NCBI GenBank assembly: GCA_900317125.1
Contig: ONFR01000011.1
Coordinates: 1-64,000, forward strand
From: an uncultured Bacteroidales bacterium
Lineage (GTDB): Bacteria > Bacteroidota > Bacteroidia > Bacteroidales > P3
DNA: 64,000 nt
Direction: 5' to 3'
How positions within the stretch are numbered: position 1 is the stretch's first letter; every line of letters starts with the position of its first letter. The position numbers and the translations under genes are program-made. Positions 49,426-56,526 of this stretch are shown piece by piece. The notes beneath the pieces were generated by a model. It was given only the letters and a program-made list of their open reading frames with translations. It did not search any database and was not told where the DNA came from.

Positions 49426-49886
49426 ACGAATGTTTTGTTATACCATTCAACAAAACTTTCAAAGTCCTTTGCAATGTAGTACATGCCCCCAGCACGTTCA
49501 ATGTCGGCCTGGTACTTGCGTTGTGCATCGCTCTGGCGGTCGGCTCCTATCTTCACTTCAATTTTGACACTTCGCCCACAGATTGTTGCCGAAATGTCTG
49601 CCGTGCCTTTCGTCATGTGCGACTTGCCAAACATATAATTGCCATTTGCCTGTTTTATCGGTCTGCCCATGATACTGACACGTTCAGCCTGCCAACCACG
49701 CAACATGATGAAATCAATAATGCACCTCGTTAGTCCGTTGGCTGTGGTGTCGGTGTATGTGGGCTTTGGAAAGTAGGCTGCAACTCCAAACGGGGTTTGT
49801 TCTGCATGTCGTTTTAATTCGGGGTGCATTTCGATTGAGCGTTGCCACATGTCCAACTCCAATTGTTTGACTGCATCACTCTTCAT
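49413..49886 (-). CDS. VRR-NUC-like nuclease of the integrative element
   Basis: The 157-residue protein contains a PD-(D/E)xK-type core: HMTKGTADISATICGRSVKIEVKIGADRQS (positions about 94-123, where D, E and K of the catalytic set appear as TADI and IEVK), followed by DAQRKYQADIERAGGMYYIA. This G-x-x-D, E-x-K, Q-x-x-Y-x-x-x-x-x-x-x-G pattern is that of VRR-NUC nucleases of phages and mobile elements. A strong AAAGGAGG ribosome-binding site precedes the ATG at 49886, which decides the start against an open frame to 49994. It overlaps both neighbours by about 11-13 bases. Confidence 0.75.
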   Translation of the reverse strand: MKSDAVKQLELDMWQRSIEMHPELKRHAEQTPFGVAAYFPKPTYTDTTANGLTRCIIDFIMLRGWQAERVSIMGRPIKQANGNYMFGKSHMTKGTADISATICGRSVKIEVKIGADRQSDAQRKYQADIERAGGMYYIAKDFESFVEWYNKTFVCTT

Positions 49887-50127
49887 AGTGTCCTCCTTTC
49901 GTTGTGAGGTGCTGGGAAATCCAATACACTTTGTAGTGTGATTTGGTCTTGGGGTTGGTACGCCAAATGTCCTGCACATCGGCTCCACCCGCAATACCGT
50001 TTTGGAAATCGGCTCTCAGTTGGCTAATAATCTTCCGTGCATCACCTGTGTTCGCCAATCGGTTCAGTTCTATAGCCGTAAACCTGCCACCCTCCAAGAG
50101 GTTTTTTATTAGAGATTGTTTTGTCAT
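49876..50127 (-). CDS. Small winged-helix-like DNA-binding protein of the element
   Basis: The 83-residue protein has the pattern LLEGGRFTAIELNRLANTGDARKIISQLR (within about 9-38), which resembles the helix-turn-helix found in small phage regulators that begin 'G..lT..ei....g...L...I..LR'. It then continues NPKTKSHYKVYWIS. The ATG at 50127 has GGAGG nine bases upstream and overlaps the stop of the next gene upstream by four bases. It probably acts in regulation or replication of the element. Confidence 0.7.
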   Translation of the reverse strand: MTKQSLIKNLLEGGRFTAIELNRLANTGDARKIISQLRADFQNGIAGGADVQDIWRTNPKTKSHYKVYWISQHLTTKGGHYEE

Positions 50128-50429
50128 TTCCGACCTCCTTTCCTCGGATTGTTCAACACATAGGCTGCTGCCATTTGCTCTAACTCCTGTTGGCTGCTCA
50201 CCTTGTTTTGTAGCAACCATGCGTTGATGTCCTCACGCTTGAAGAAAAGCATTTTTCCACCGCCTTTTGCAAAAGGTATTCGCCTTTCGTGTGTCAGTTT
50301 GTAGATGTAACCTTTCGACAAACCCGTGTACGCTGCCACATCGTCAATGTTGAACACGTCTTTTGCACCCATGAGGGATATTTGTTTTATCTCCTCCAAC
50401 TTTGCCATGATTTCGATATTTTCGTTCAT
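50124..50429 (-). CDS. Excisionase/HTH_17-type DNA-binding protein
   Basis: The 101-residue protein has a MerR/AlpA-like helix-turn-helix: DVFNIDDVAAYTGLSKGYIY and RIPFAKGGGKMLFFKREDI, as in excisionases and HTH_17 proteins of Bacteroides mobile elements. It should bind near the attachment site or act as directionality factor. Its stop overlaps the next start by four bases. The ATG at 50429 (MNENIEI) was chosen because the promoter box at 50536 and the ten-base palindrome lie upstream; the open frame to 50549 would cover the promoter. Confidence 0.82.
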   Translation of the reverse strand: MNENIEIMAKLEEIKQISLMGAKDVFNIDDVAAYTGLSKGYIYKLTHERRIPFAKGGGKMLFFKREDINAWLLQNKVSSQQELEQMAAAYVLNNPRKGGRK

Positions 50430-50535
50430 GTCTTTTGTTTTATTTATTATGGCAATCTCTGCATCTGCAACTATGCGTATTGCCTTCGGATTTCTCACTT
50501 GCAGGGTTGCAGTCTCTGCCGCTTGAAATCGAGTG

Positions 50536-50590
50536 CAAAAGTACAACAAAAGAAAAGAAAAACACTTGCTATATCTCTTGATAGCAAGTG
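50536..50590 (-). promoter_or_regulatory. Promoter and palindromic operator of the element's HTH-nuclease operon
   Basis: The minus strand has TACTTTTG at 50536-50543. Upstream, CACTTGCTAT (50563-50572) and ATAGCAAGTG (50581-50590) form a perfect inverted repeat with an 8-base centre, placed over the -33 region. This suggests a repressor operator. Confidence 0.6.
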
Positions 50591-50620
50591 AATGTTATTA
50601 ATTGATTGTTAGGTGTTTGT

Positions 50621-51712
50621 TTAGAATTTAATTGTAGCAAACACTTTTATGATTACTCTACAATCTATATCATCATCATATTCTTTTGGTGGGGTGGGTT
50701 TATAAGATTGCAGACGGGTTTCGTCAAATAAATCCTCAAACAATCCCCATGTTTTGAGAGGAAGCCCCATTCTTTTTTTTCTTAAGTCTAATACTTCAAT
50801 TGCATGGTCGGCAAAACATTTCAAACTATATTTATTTTTCCTCCACTTCCAATGTTTTCCCTCGCTCATCTCGATATACCCCAATTCGGCAAACTTGGCA
50901 AACATCGCCTTTGCTTTTGGCGTTGTCAGTCGTGGGTCTATTGTGAACGGCTCGTTCTCTTCACTTTGATATAGGCTCAAATAGTCCTCCAACTCGGCTT
51001 TCTCTGTGCGTAATGCCCACCACAAGTAAACTGCATGAATTGCCGTGTTCAGTTTCTCGGTCGCTGCATTAATACTCTGCTCAGCCTGTACTCGCTCACA
51101 TCTTCTTTCCTCAAACTCTTTGGGCAGTCCAATACTCTCCCACTCTTTGGGATATAACCGCAACACATCTCTTTCTTGCTGGGTGATATTGCCATAACTT
51201 GCGTCCATCAACCTCATGCATAACCCATAAAGGAGAACTCCTCTATACTTATGCCATACCGAATAGTAGCCATTTATCATATACACCCATAGTGGTTCAA
51301 ATTCTACTTGGTAACCCTTTTCGTAGGCACTCACAAACCATGTGTTCACTCCCTTTTCATCTGTTTGTTTCCACTTGCTGCGAAAATTGTATTCGCTTTG
51401 CACCTTTTCCCATTTCTTTTCTCTATCCTCAGCTTGCTCGGGAGTTTCTTTATCGTATGTGTCAAAATAGTCTTTTGCCTCTATAAAATAGCTTATCTCG
51501 TCCTTGTGGTCGGATAGCTTTGTAAAATCCTCATAACTAAATCGATTTTGCCCCACCCCACACCTTTCGGCAATGTCAAACAATGTTGGCTCGCTGCTCT
51601 GCATCTGTCGGCATAGGTTTTTCAGCCCATTTAGTCGTTGCTGCTCGTCCGTTTGGTTCAACACGTTCATTGCCAACCTCTCAAATCTGCTTAATGTTTC
51701 TTCATTCATCAT
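50621..51712 (-). CDS. Element protein of unknown function, 363 residues
   Basis: The protein begins MMNEETLSRFERLAMNVLNQ and is rich in Trp, Tyr and charged residues. The middle holds LWVYMINGYYSVWHKYRGVLLYG and the C-terminal part resembles a winged helix (KAKAMFAKFAELGYIEMSEG, KHWKWRKNKYSLKCFADHA). No family is recognised. It starts 13 bases after the integrase stop with GGAGGGG just before the ATG pair, so it shares the integrase transcript. Replication or DNA binding is possible but not shown. Confidence 0.7.
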   Translation of the reverse strand: MMNEETLSRFERLAMNVLNQTDEQQRLNGLKNLCRQMQSSEPTLFDIAERCGVGQNRFSYEDFTKLSDHKDEISYFIEAKDYFDTYDKETPEQAEDREKKWEKVQSEYNFRSKWKQTDEKGVNTWFVSAYEKGYQVEFEPLWVYMINGYYSVWHKYRGVLLYGLCMRLMDASYGNITQQERDVLRLYPKEWESIGLPKEFEERRCERVQAEQSINAATEKLNTAIHAVYLWWALRTEKAELEDYLSLYQSEENEPFTIDPRLTTPKAKAMFAKFAELGYIEMSEGKHWKWRKNKYSLKCFADHAIEVLDLRKKRMGLPLKTWGLFEDLFDETRLQSYKPTPPKEYDDDIDCRVIIKVFATIKF

Positions 51713-51725
51713 TTACCCCTCCATA

Positions 51726-52898
51726 TTAAAGCTCGTTCAACAGGTTCACCGCATCCACTTTCTTTTTATCCACTATCTTTGCATAAATCTGTGTGGTGGC
51801 AACCTCGGAATGTCCCAACAGCTTGCTAACGGTGTAGAGGTCTGCCCCCTTAGTCAATAGGGTTGTGGCGTATGTGTGGCGGGCTGTGTGTAGTGTCAAA
51901 TTCTTGCTTATTCCTGCCCGTTCTGCCCACGCTTTCAACGTGCGGTTCATTGCTGGCTCTGTGGGTATGTCGGCAAATACAAGCCCGCTGGCGGGGTTTT
52001 CTCCCTGCTGCGGTAGAAACTCCCGTGCCTTGCTCGATAGGGGCAAATAGAGGGGTGTTTGCGTTTTCTGCTGGCGTATGGTGATAGTCCATTGTTCGCC
52101 CTGCTGGTTTATGTCAGCCCACCGCAACGCCTTAACGTCCGATATACGCAACCCGCAATAACACATAAAGAGGTACGCCCGCCTCGTTTCCTCGCTGGCT
52201 GTCGGGGTGTTCTCTAACAACTTCAACTCATCAATAGTAAGATACGCCCGTGTGCTTTCGGGTACTTTGATTTTGTCCGCATCTGCCAACATATCACACG
52301 GGTTTTTATTTATTACGCCCTCCCTCACAGCCTCGGACAATGCAAACCTCAAACATTGGTAACGCTTTTGTGCTGTGCTGGCTGCTAAGTGCTGCCCTGT
52401 GTTCTGCACATTACGCCCGATAACGTAACCCGTACGCAAATACTCTATAAAGCCCTTGCAAAATTCGGTGTCCACGTCCGACACTCTCACACGCTCACCA
52501 GCGTATTGCCTCAACAGGTCGGCAGTGTTCTCTATCGTACGCCCCCACGTGTGGCGGTTGGCTGCGGTGCTGGCTCTCTGCCCTGCCTGTTCGGCACAAT
52601 GCATCATCCAATCCGACAGCAGAATTTTCGACTGCCAAACACGCTTTAATCCCGCCTCTTCGGCTATGATTGCCCGTGTACGCTCTGCTTTGATAGCGTT
52701 TGCAGCGTTCAGCACCTCCAAGTTATGCAGCTTGTCAAAGGGTGTTTTTTCGGGTATTAGATAGAGTTTAAGAAATTCATATTCCCTTTGCCCGTCTTTG
52801 TAATAGTCCAAATACAGCGACACATTCCCGTTTGACAGTCTTTTTTCTCTCAAACGTACCGTTTCTTTCGCCTTGCTGGCAACTTTCTTTCTCGGCAT
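51726..52898 (-). CDS. Tyrosine-type site-specific integrase
   Basis: The 390-residue protein has the Bacteroidetes integrase layout: an arm-binding N terminus (VSLYLDYYKDGQREYEFLKL), a core-binding SAM-like domain (about 110-215) and the catalytic domain. Catalytic residues are Arg in CGLRISDVKAL (about 252), His-x-x-Arg in LHTARHTYATTLL (about 341-344), His in LLGHSEVATTQIYAKI and the Tyr nucleophile in the same segment (about 376). It should insert and excise the element at tRNA-Val(CAC). Its promoter overlaps CGAGTAACAAA repeats that are probably its own binding sites, so it may repress itself. Confidence 0.92.
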   Translation of the reverse strand: MPRKKVASKAKETVRLREKRLSNGNVSLYLDYYKDGQREYEFLKLYLIPEKTPFDKLHNLEVLNAANAIKAERTRAIIAEEAGLKRVWQSKILLSDWMMHCAEQAGQRASTAANRHTWGRTIENTADLLRQYAGERVRVSDVDTEFCKGFIEYLRTGYVIGRNVQNTGQHLAASTAQKRYQCLRFALSEAVREGVINKNPCDMLADADKIKVPESTRAYLTIDELKLLENTPTASEETRRAYLFMCYCGLRISDVKALRWADINQQGEQWTITIRQQKTQTPLYLPLSSKAREFLPQQGENPASGLVFADIPTEPAMNRTLKAWAERAGISKNLTLHTARHTYATTLLTKGADLYTVSKLLGHSEVATTQIYAKIVDKKKVDAVNLLNEL

Positions 52899-52929
52899 AC
52901 TCGATAAGATTTAATTTTGTTTCCGATTG

Positions 52930-52987
52930 CAAAGATACAAACTTTTTTTCATTCGAGTAACAAACGAGTAACAAAAATGTACCTTAT
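52930..52987 (-). promoter_or_regulatory. Integrase promoter overlapping right arm-type sites
   Basis: The minus strand has TATCTTTG at 52930-52937 and TTTG at 52961-52964, 23 bases apart. CGAGTAACAAA occurs twice in tandem (52954-52964, 52965-52975) and overlaps this -33 box. The same word occurs at the left end of the element. Confidence 0.65.
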
Positions 52988-53074
52988 AACATCAAAATAA
53001 GGTAAAATAACACCCAAAACTGCAACGGCTGTAATTCAGTATATTAACTATGAAAATCAATACTTTATGGCATT

Positions 53075-53098
53075 AAAAAAGCCCCTTGATTGGGGCTT
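53075..53098 (-). terminator. Terminator of the tRNA-Val operon carried by the element
   Basis: On the minus strand AAGCCCC and GGGGCTT pair around a 6-base loop and a T-run follows. It lies inside the element, 4 bases beyond the attachment copy, so the element supplies a new terminator for the tRNA gene it entered. Confidence 0.8.
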
Positions 53099-53102
53099 CT
53101 GT

Positions 53103-53117
53103 GTGGTCTGTGGCAGA
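53103..53117. repeat. Right attachment-site copy (3' end of tRNA-Val)
   Basis: GTGGTCTGTGGCAGA, identical to 47941-47955, covers the acceptor and part of the T stem of the tRNA gene. Confidence 0.8.
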
Positions 53118-53178
53118 TTCGAACTGTCGACCTCTTCCGTGTGAAGGAAGCGCTCTGAACCAACTGAGCTAACAGACC
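53104..53178 (-). tRNA. tRNA-Val, anticodon CAC
   Basis: The minus strand folds as a 75-base cloverleaf. The acceptor pair is GGTCTGT/ACAGACC with discriminator A. The D arm is GCTC...GAGC. The anticodon stem CTTCC/GGAAG holds loop TTCACAC, so the anticodon is CAC, for codon GUG. The T arm is GACAG-TTCGAAT-CTGCC with an A-C mismatch at the second pair. CCA is not encoded (CAC follows). It is the target of the integrative element and a near-copy of the tRNA at 53230. Confidence 0.88.
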
Positions 53179-53226
53179 CTCTCTTTTTGACATGACAAGC
53201 GGAGGCTTGACGACCTCCGGCTTGTA

Positions 53227-53304
53227 TGGTGATCTGTAACAGATTTGAACTGTTGACCTCTTGCCTGTCAAGCAAGCGCTCTAAACCAACTGAGCTAACA
53301 GATC
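53227..53304 (-). tRNA. tRNA-Val, anticodon GAC, with encoded CCA
   Basis: The minus strand folds with acceptor GATCTGT/ACAGATC, D arm GCTC...GAGC, anticodon stem CTTGC/GCAAG and loop TTGACAG, so the anticodon is GAC, for codons GUC/GUU. The T arm AACAG-TTCAAAT-CTGTT is fully paired. Discriminator A is followed by an encoded CCA. It is the first gene of a two-tRNA operon. Confidence 0.9.
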
Positions 53305-53339
53305 GTACTTTTCATCTCTTTCCTCTCGAAAAGCGGTTG

Positions 53340-53370
53340 CAAAAGTACGAACTTTTTTCGGATTGACAAA
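53340..53370 (-). promoter_or_regulatory. Consensus promoter of the tRNA-Val operon
   Basis: On the minus strand TTTG (53367-53370), a 19-base spacer and TACTTTTG (53340-53347) match the Bacteroidetes consensus, 36 bases before the first tRNA. Bases 53371-53620 hold no gene that I can support. Confidence 0.75.
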
Positions 53371-53620
53371 ATTTTTTTTCAGAAATCGTCGCAATGTGTT
53401 GAAAATAAACAATACTTTTTTTTTCTTGAACCTGTCTGTAACGGATTGCAGAATGGACTTTTTCCAGTCTTTTGGGAGGATTTTTGGACCTTTTTCCAGT
53501 GGTTTTTGCCTGTATGGCTGGCAATGTGTTTATTTTCAGAGATATGAGGTGATATTACAATCTCAATACATGCGCTTGGGGGTTGGAAGGAGAACCGCCT
53601 GGGGCTGTTTGGTAAGACGG

Positions 53621-54283
53621 CTATTCGATGGCGGAGAGACCCCAGGAGTAGTGCATGGGATGGAGGTGGCCGATATGGATGGCGTTGAGCAGTTGGAATG
53701 GGCCGCGGAGCATCTCCTGCCCCAAACGGGGGTCGACGGGGAACATGGCGTGGTCGATGGATGGGTAGTCGTGGCGGATGTCGCGCAGGATGGAGAGGAA
53801 GAGTTTTTCCATCTGGTCGTAGGTCACCTTTACGCGGTCGATGTCGGAGGGGTCGGCGGCGGGCGGGAAGTACCAGTTGTTGCAGTCGCCAGCATGGAAG
53901 AGGGTGGTGCCGTCGCGCAGCGTGAGTACGGTGCACACTCCGACATCGGTGGAGCGGTAGGCTTTGAGGTGGAAGTGGGGAGTGGACACCTCTTCGCCGA
54001 AGCGCAGGATGGCCAGCGGCAGCGATTTGTCGATGCGACGGCGACGGACGGTGTCGTAGGAGGGGAGGAGGTGCCAGTTGGGGTTGTCGGCACACCACTG
54101 GGGGATGTCGGGGTTATAGTGGTCTTGGTGGAAATGGGAGACGATGAAGTAGACGGCTTTGTTGTGGGCGTTGTCAAGCAGACGGTGCAGCAATCCGTCG
54201 GGGTCGAGCCAGTAGTCGAATACGATTAGACAGTCCTCCTCCTCGGCAGCGAAACAGGAGTGGTGGATGTAGTGGAGTTGCAT
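53621..54283 (-). CDS. MBL-fold metal-dependent hydrolase
   Basis: The 220-residue protein has the metallo-beta-lactamase motif FIVSHFHQDHYNPDI (HxHxDH, about 45-59), an early LHYIHHSCFA strand, the later FHAGDCNNWYF (Asp ligand, about 132) and NAIHIGHLHPMHY at the end (His ligand). This is the small 'UlaG/YcbL-like' type of hydrolase; the substrate is unknown. ATG at 54283 was chosen because it lies just after the stop of the upstream gene (54300) and starts the fold directly. The longer frame to 54322 would overlap that gene. Confidence 0.82.
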   Translation of the reverse strand: MQLHYIHHSCFAAEEEDCLIVFDYWLDPDGLLHRLLDNAHNKAVYFIVSHFHQDHYNPDIPQWCADNPNWHLLPSYDTVRRRRIDKSLPLAILRFGEEVSTPHFHLKAYRSTDVGVCTVLTLRDGTTLFHAGDCNNWYFPPAADPSDIDRVKVTYDQMEKLFLSILRDIRHDYPSIDHAMFPVDPRLGQEMLRGPFQLLNAIHIGHLHPMHYSWGLSAIE

Positions 54284-54299
54284 GGGCTGGGCGCGATGG

Positions 54300-54701
54300 T
54301 CAGAGTTTGGGGACGAAGTCAATCATCACCGAGTGCTCGTCGAAATGGACATCTTTAAGGGTGATGCGGTCGAAAACGGGTGCCAGTTGGGGACTCTTGC
54401 CTAGGGCGAGCATCAGGCGGTTGCCGTCGAGGATGTCGAGCAGGTCGGCGCCTTGTTGTTTCTTGAACTGGCCAAGGGCGGTGCGGACCATGAACTCGAT
54501 GCCTGCCCCGCCGCCATAGGAGAGGAAGATGTCGGAGCCGTTGATGCGGTCGACATTGATGTCGAGGCCGACGGAGCCCATGAGGGGCACTTTGTAGGCG
54601 ACGCGGAGGGTGTGAGGACCGCCGTAGGCGAGGGGGAGTTCTTTGCCGGTCTTTTCTTGAATGAATTGTCCGACTTCGGAATAGGTGAGATTGAATTGCA
54701 T
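54300..54701 (-). CDS. Conserved-looking protein of unknown function, 133 residues
   Basis: The protein begins MQFNLTYSEVGQFIQEKTGK and has a beta-rich body: LRVAYKVPLMGSVGLDINVD, then FLSYGGGAGIEFMVRTALGQF and a C-terminal strand HSVMIDFVPKL. There is no signal peptide or membrane helix. I do not recognise the family. It lies 16 bases before the MBL-fold gene and is divergent from the DRTGG gene, so it is probably the first gene of a two-gene unit. Confidence 0.7.
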   Translation of the reverse strand: MQFNLTYSEVGQFIQEKTGKELPLAYGGPHTLRVAYKVPLMGSVGLDINVDRINGSDIFLSYGGGAGIEFMVRTALGQFKKQQGADLLDILDGNRLMLALGKSPQLAPVFDRITLKDVHFDEHSVMIDFVPKL

Positions 54702-54761
54702 AATATCGTGAGTTTTGTGATGTTTTTTTGTGGAAATAACGCCTAATCGAAAAAAAAATTG

Positions 54762-54769
54762 TATCTTTG
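54762..54769 (+). promoter_or_regulatory. Promoter -7 element for the DRTGG-PHP genes
   Basis: TATCTTTG matches TAnnTTTG, 27 bases before the ATG at 54797. A clear TTTG -33 box is not seen. Confidence 0.6.
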
Positions 54770-54796
54770 CAACCTGAATAAATAAAACTATTGACT

Positions 54797-55132
54797 ATGA
54801 AAGTTAAGGAACTTGTAGAGAAATTGAATCTGAAGGTGCTGTCGGGCTCCGATGGCCTTGACCGCGAAATAGAGGGTTGCTATGTGTCGGACCTGCTGAG
54901 CGATGTGATGGGAAATGCCGAGATGGGCAATGTGTGGGTGACGTTGCAGGTGCATAAGAATGTGATGGCTATCGCCTCGTTGAAAGAACTGGCTTGCGTC
55001 ATTCTGGTGAAGGGGCAGACCGCCTCGGAGGACACCCTCGAGCAGAGCAACGAGGAGGACATTCCTTTCCTGAGCACCACGATGGAGACTTTTGAGACGG
55101 CAGGAAAGATTTACGAGCTGTTGAAAGGCTGA
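54797..55132 (+). CDS. DRTGG domain protein (second copy)
   Basis: The 111-residue protein is a lone DRTGG-type domain: MKVKELVEKLNLKVLSG, then CYVSDLLSDVMGNAEMGNVWV, and DIPFLSTTMETFETAGKIYEL at the end. It parallels the protein at 11286-11627, including the SDL(L/M)SDV motif. DRTGG proteins occur in clostridial hydrogenase gene clusters; the ligand is unknown. The ATG at 54797 is chosen over the TTG two codons upstream. The PHP-domain gene follows 66 bases later on the same strand. Confidence 0.85.
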   Translation: MKVKELVEKLNLKVLSGSDGLDREIEGCYVSDLLSDVMGNAEMGNVWVTLQVHKNVMAIASLKELACVILVKGQTASEDTLEQSNEEDIPFLSTTMETFETAGKIYELLKG

Positions 55133-55198
55133 AGGCCTTGAGGTGACCTTCGAGAAGTGAAGATGCGAGCGTGTCGAACCATTCGATAATTATTTGAG

Positions 55199-55972
55199 AT
55201 GACTCCGTTCAAGGCCGACCTGCATATTCATACGGTGCTGTCGCCGTGTGGCGATTTGGAGATGAGTCCGTCGGCCATCGTCCATAGGGCGTTGGCGCGC
55301 GGGCTGGACATGATTGCCATCAGCGACCATAACACTACGCGCCAGGTGAAGGTTACCCAAAAGATAGGCCGCGACAATGGCCTGTTTGTGCTGGGCGGTG
55401 TGGAAGTGACCTCGCAGGAGGAGGCGCATTGTCTGGCTTATTTCGAGAACGATGCGCAGTTGGACGAATTCCAGGAGTTTCTGGATGCGCATCTGCCGCC
55501 CATCCCAAACGATGAGGACAGGTTCGGTTACCAGCTTATCGTGGACGAGAATGACGAGATTGTGGGAGAGGAGGAGTACCATCTGCTGAATGGCATTGAT
55601 GTGGACATCGACGGCATCTACGAGGAGGTACACCGCATCGGCGGGCTCTTTGTACCGGCGCATGTGAACAAGGGGACAACGTCGCTGACCAGCCAGCTGG
55701 GTTTCGTCCCGCCTGACCTGAAGGCCGACGGACTGGAGATTAACCGCTTTACCACCAAGGAGGAAATGCTGAAGAAGTTCGCCTATTTGAAACGGTTTAA
55801 CTTCATCACCGACAGCGACGCCCATTTCATCGACAACATCGGCGATGTATATAACGTCTTGTATATGGAGCACCGTACTTTCGACGAGTTCCGCAAGGCG
55901 TTGAAGGGTGAGGATGGCCGTTATATCGACACCATGGCCTTCCGCACTGCCCCGCTGAAGAAGATAATGTAG
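55199..55972 (+). CDS. PHP-domain phosphoesterase
   Basis: The 257-residue protein has the PHP metal motifs: ADLHIHTVLSPCGD (about 6-19), AISDHNTT (about 41-48), the Glu in LGGVEVTSQEEAHCL (about 64-78), PAHVNKG (about 155) and ITDSDAHF (about 203). TrpH-like members hydrolyse nucleotide or RNA phosphates. Closely similar genes are found with [FeFe]-hydrogenase clusters next to DRTGG genes in Firmicutes, the same pairing as here. The exact substrate is not known. Confidence 0.87.
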   Translation: MTPFKADLHIHTVLSPCGDLEMSPSAIVHRALARGLDMIAISDHNTTRQVKVTQKIGRDNGLFVLGGVEVTSQEEAHCLAYFENDAQLDEFQEFLDAHLPPIPNDEDRFGYQLIVDENDEIVGEEEYHLLNGIDVDIDGIYEEVHRIGGLFVPAHVNKGTTSLTSQLGFVPPDLKADGLEINRFTTKEEMLKKFAYLKRFNFITDSDAHFIDNIGDVYNVLYMEHRTFDEFRKALKGEDGRYIDTMAFRTAPLKKIM

Positions 55973-56023
55973 ATTTACAAATGTGAAGGCGCTCTTATTG
56001 TGGCAGGGATAAACTCGGCCACA

Positions 56024-56497
56024 TTACTCGTTGTGGTATGGCTCGTGGCGGAGGATAGTAAAGGCGCGATAGAGTTGTTCGACAAAGAAAAGGCGTACCA
56101 TCTGGTGGTTGAAAGTCATCTGCGAGAGCGATATTTTGTCGTGGGCGACGGCGTAGACCGAAGGTGCGAAGCCGAAAGCACCACCCACCACAAAGACCAG
56201 GTTGCGGGTGCCGGCGTTCATCTGTTTCTGTAGGTACTGGGAGAATCCCACCGAAGTGTGTTCCTTGCCGTGCTCGTCGAGGAGGATGATGCGGTCGGCT
56301 CCCTCAAGACGCTTGAGCAGCAACGCAGCCTCGCGCTCCTTTATTTCCTCGGGCGAGGCTCCTTTCTGGTCTTTCAAGGCCGGGATGACATCTATCTCGA
56401 AGTTGGTGTAGTGGCGTAGTCGTTTCACGTATATGTCGATGCCCTCCTGCAGGTAGGGCTGGTCGGTTTTGGAGATGACGATGAGTTTGATGTTCAT
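56024..56497 (-). CDS. rlmH: 23S rRNA (pseudouridine1915-N3)-methyltransferase
   Basis: The 157-residue protein has the RlmH layout: MNIKLIVISKTDQPYLQEG at the start, IILLDEHGKEHTSVGFSQYL in the middle and the SPOUT knot FVVGGAFGFAPSVYAVAHDK near the end, followed by LSQMTFNHQMVRLFFVEQLYRAF. It methylates pseudouridine 1915 in helix 69 of 23S rRNA, the substrate made by an RluD-type enzyme such as that at 33882. It is the last gene of the ftsE-OmpA-GNAT-rlmH unit. Confidence 0.95.
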   Translation of the reverse strand: MNIKLIVISKTDQPYLQEGIDIYVKRLRHYTNFEIDVIPALKDQKGASPEEIKEREAALLLKRLEGADRIILLDEHGKEHTSVGFSQYLQKQMNAGTRNLVFVVGGAFGFAPSVYAVAHDKISLSQMTFNHQMVRLFFVEQLYRAFTILRHEPYHNE

Positions 56498-56526
56498 GGC
56501 GGTGATGCGCTTTCAGGATGGTTCTG

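Larger units (their letters stand above)
47941..53117. mobile_element. 5.2-kb integrative element inserted in tRNA-Val(CAC)
   Basis: Direct repeats GTGGTCTGTGGCAGA bound the segment at 47941-47955 and 53103-53117. The right copy is the 3' end of a tRNA gene. A tyrosine integrase gene lies next to that end and its putative binding repeats occur at both ends. Cargo on the minus strand, in transcription order: integrase, a 363-residue protein of unknown function, an excisionase-like HTH protein, a winged-helix-like protein, a VRR-NUC-like nuclease, a 241-residue unknown and a GRPKG-motif protein. There are no conjugation, relaxase or capsid genes, so it is either a satellite-like or a cryptic element that would need outside help to move between cells. 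Confidence 0.82.

Noticed and set aside
53057..53275. Two 68-72-residue minus-strand frames
   Set aside because: They run through the two tRNA-Val genes and the terminator, so they are not protein genes.
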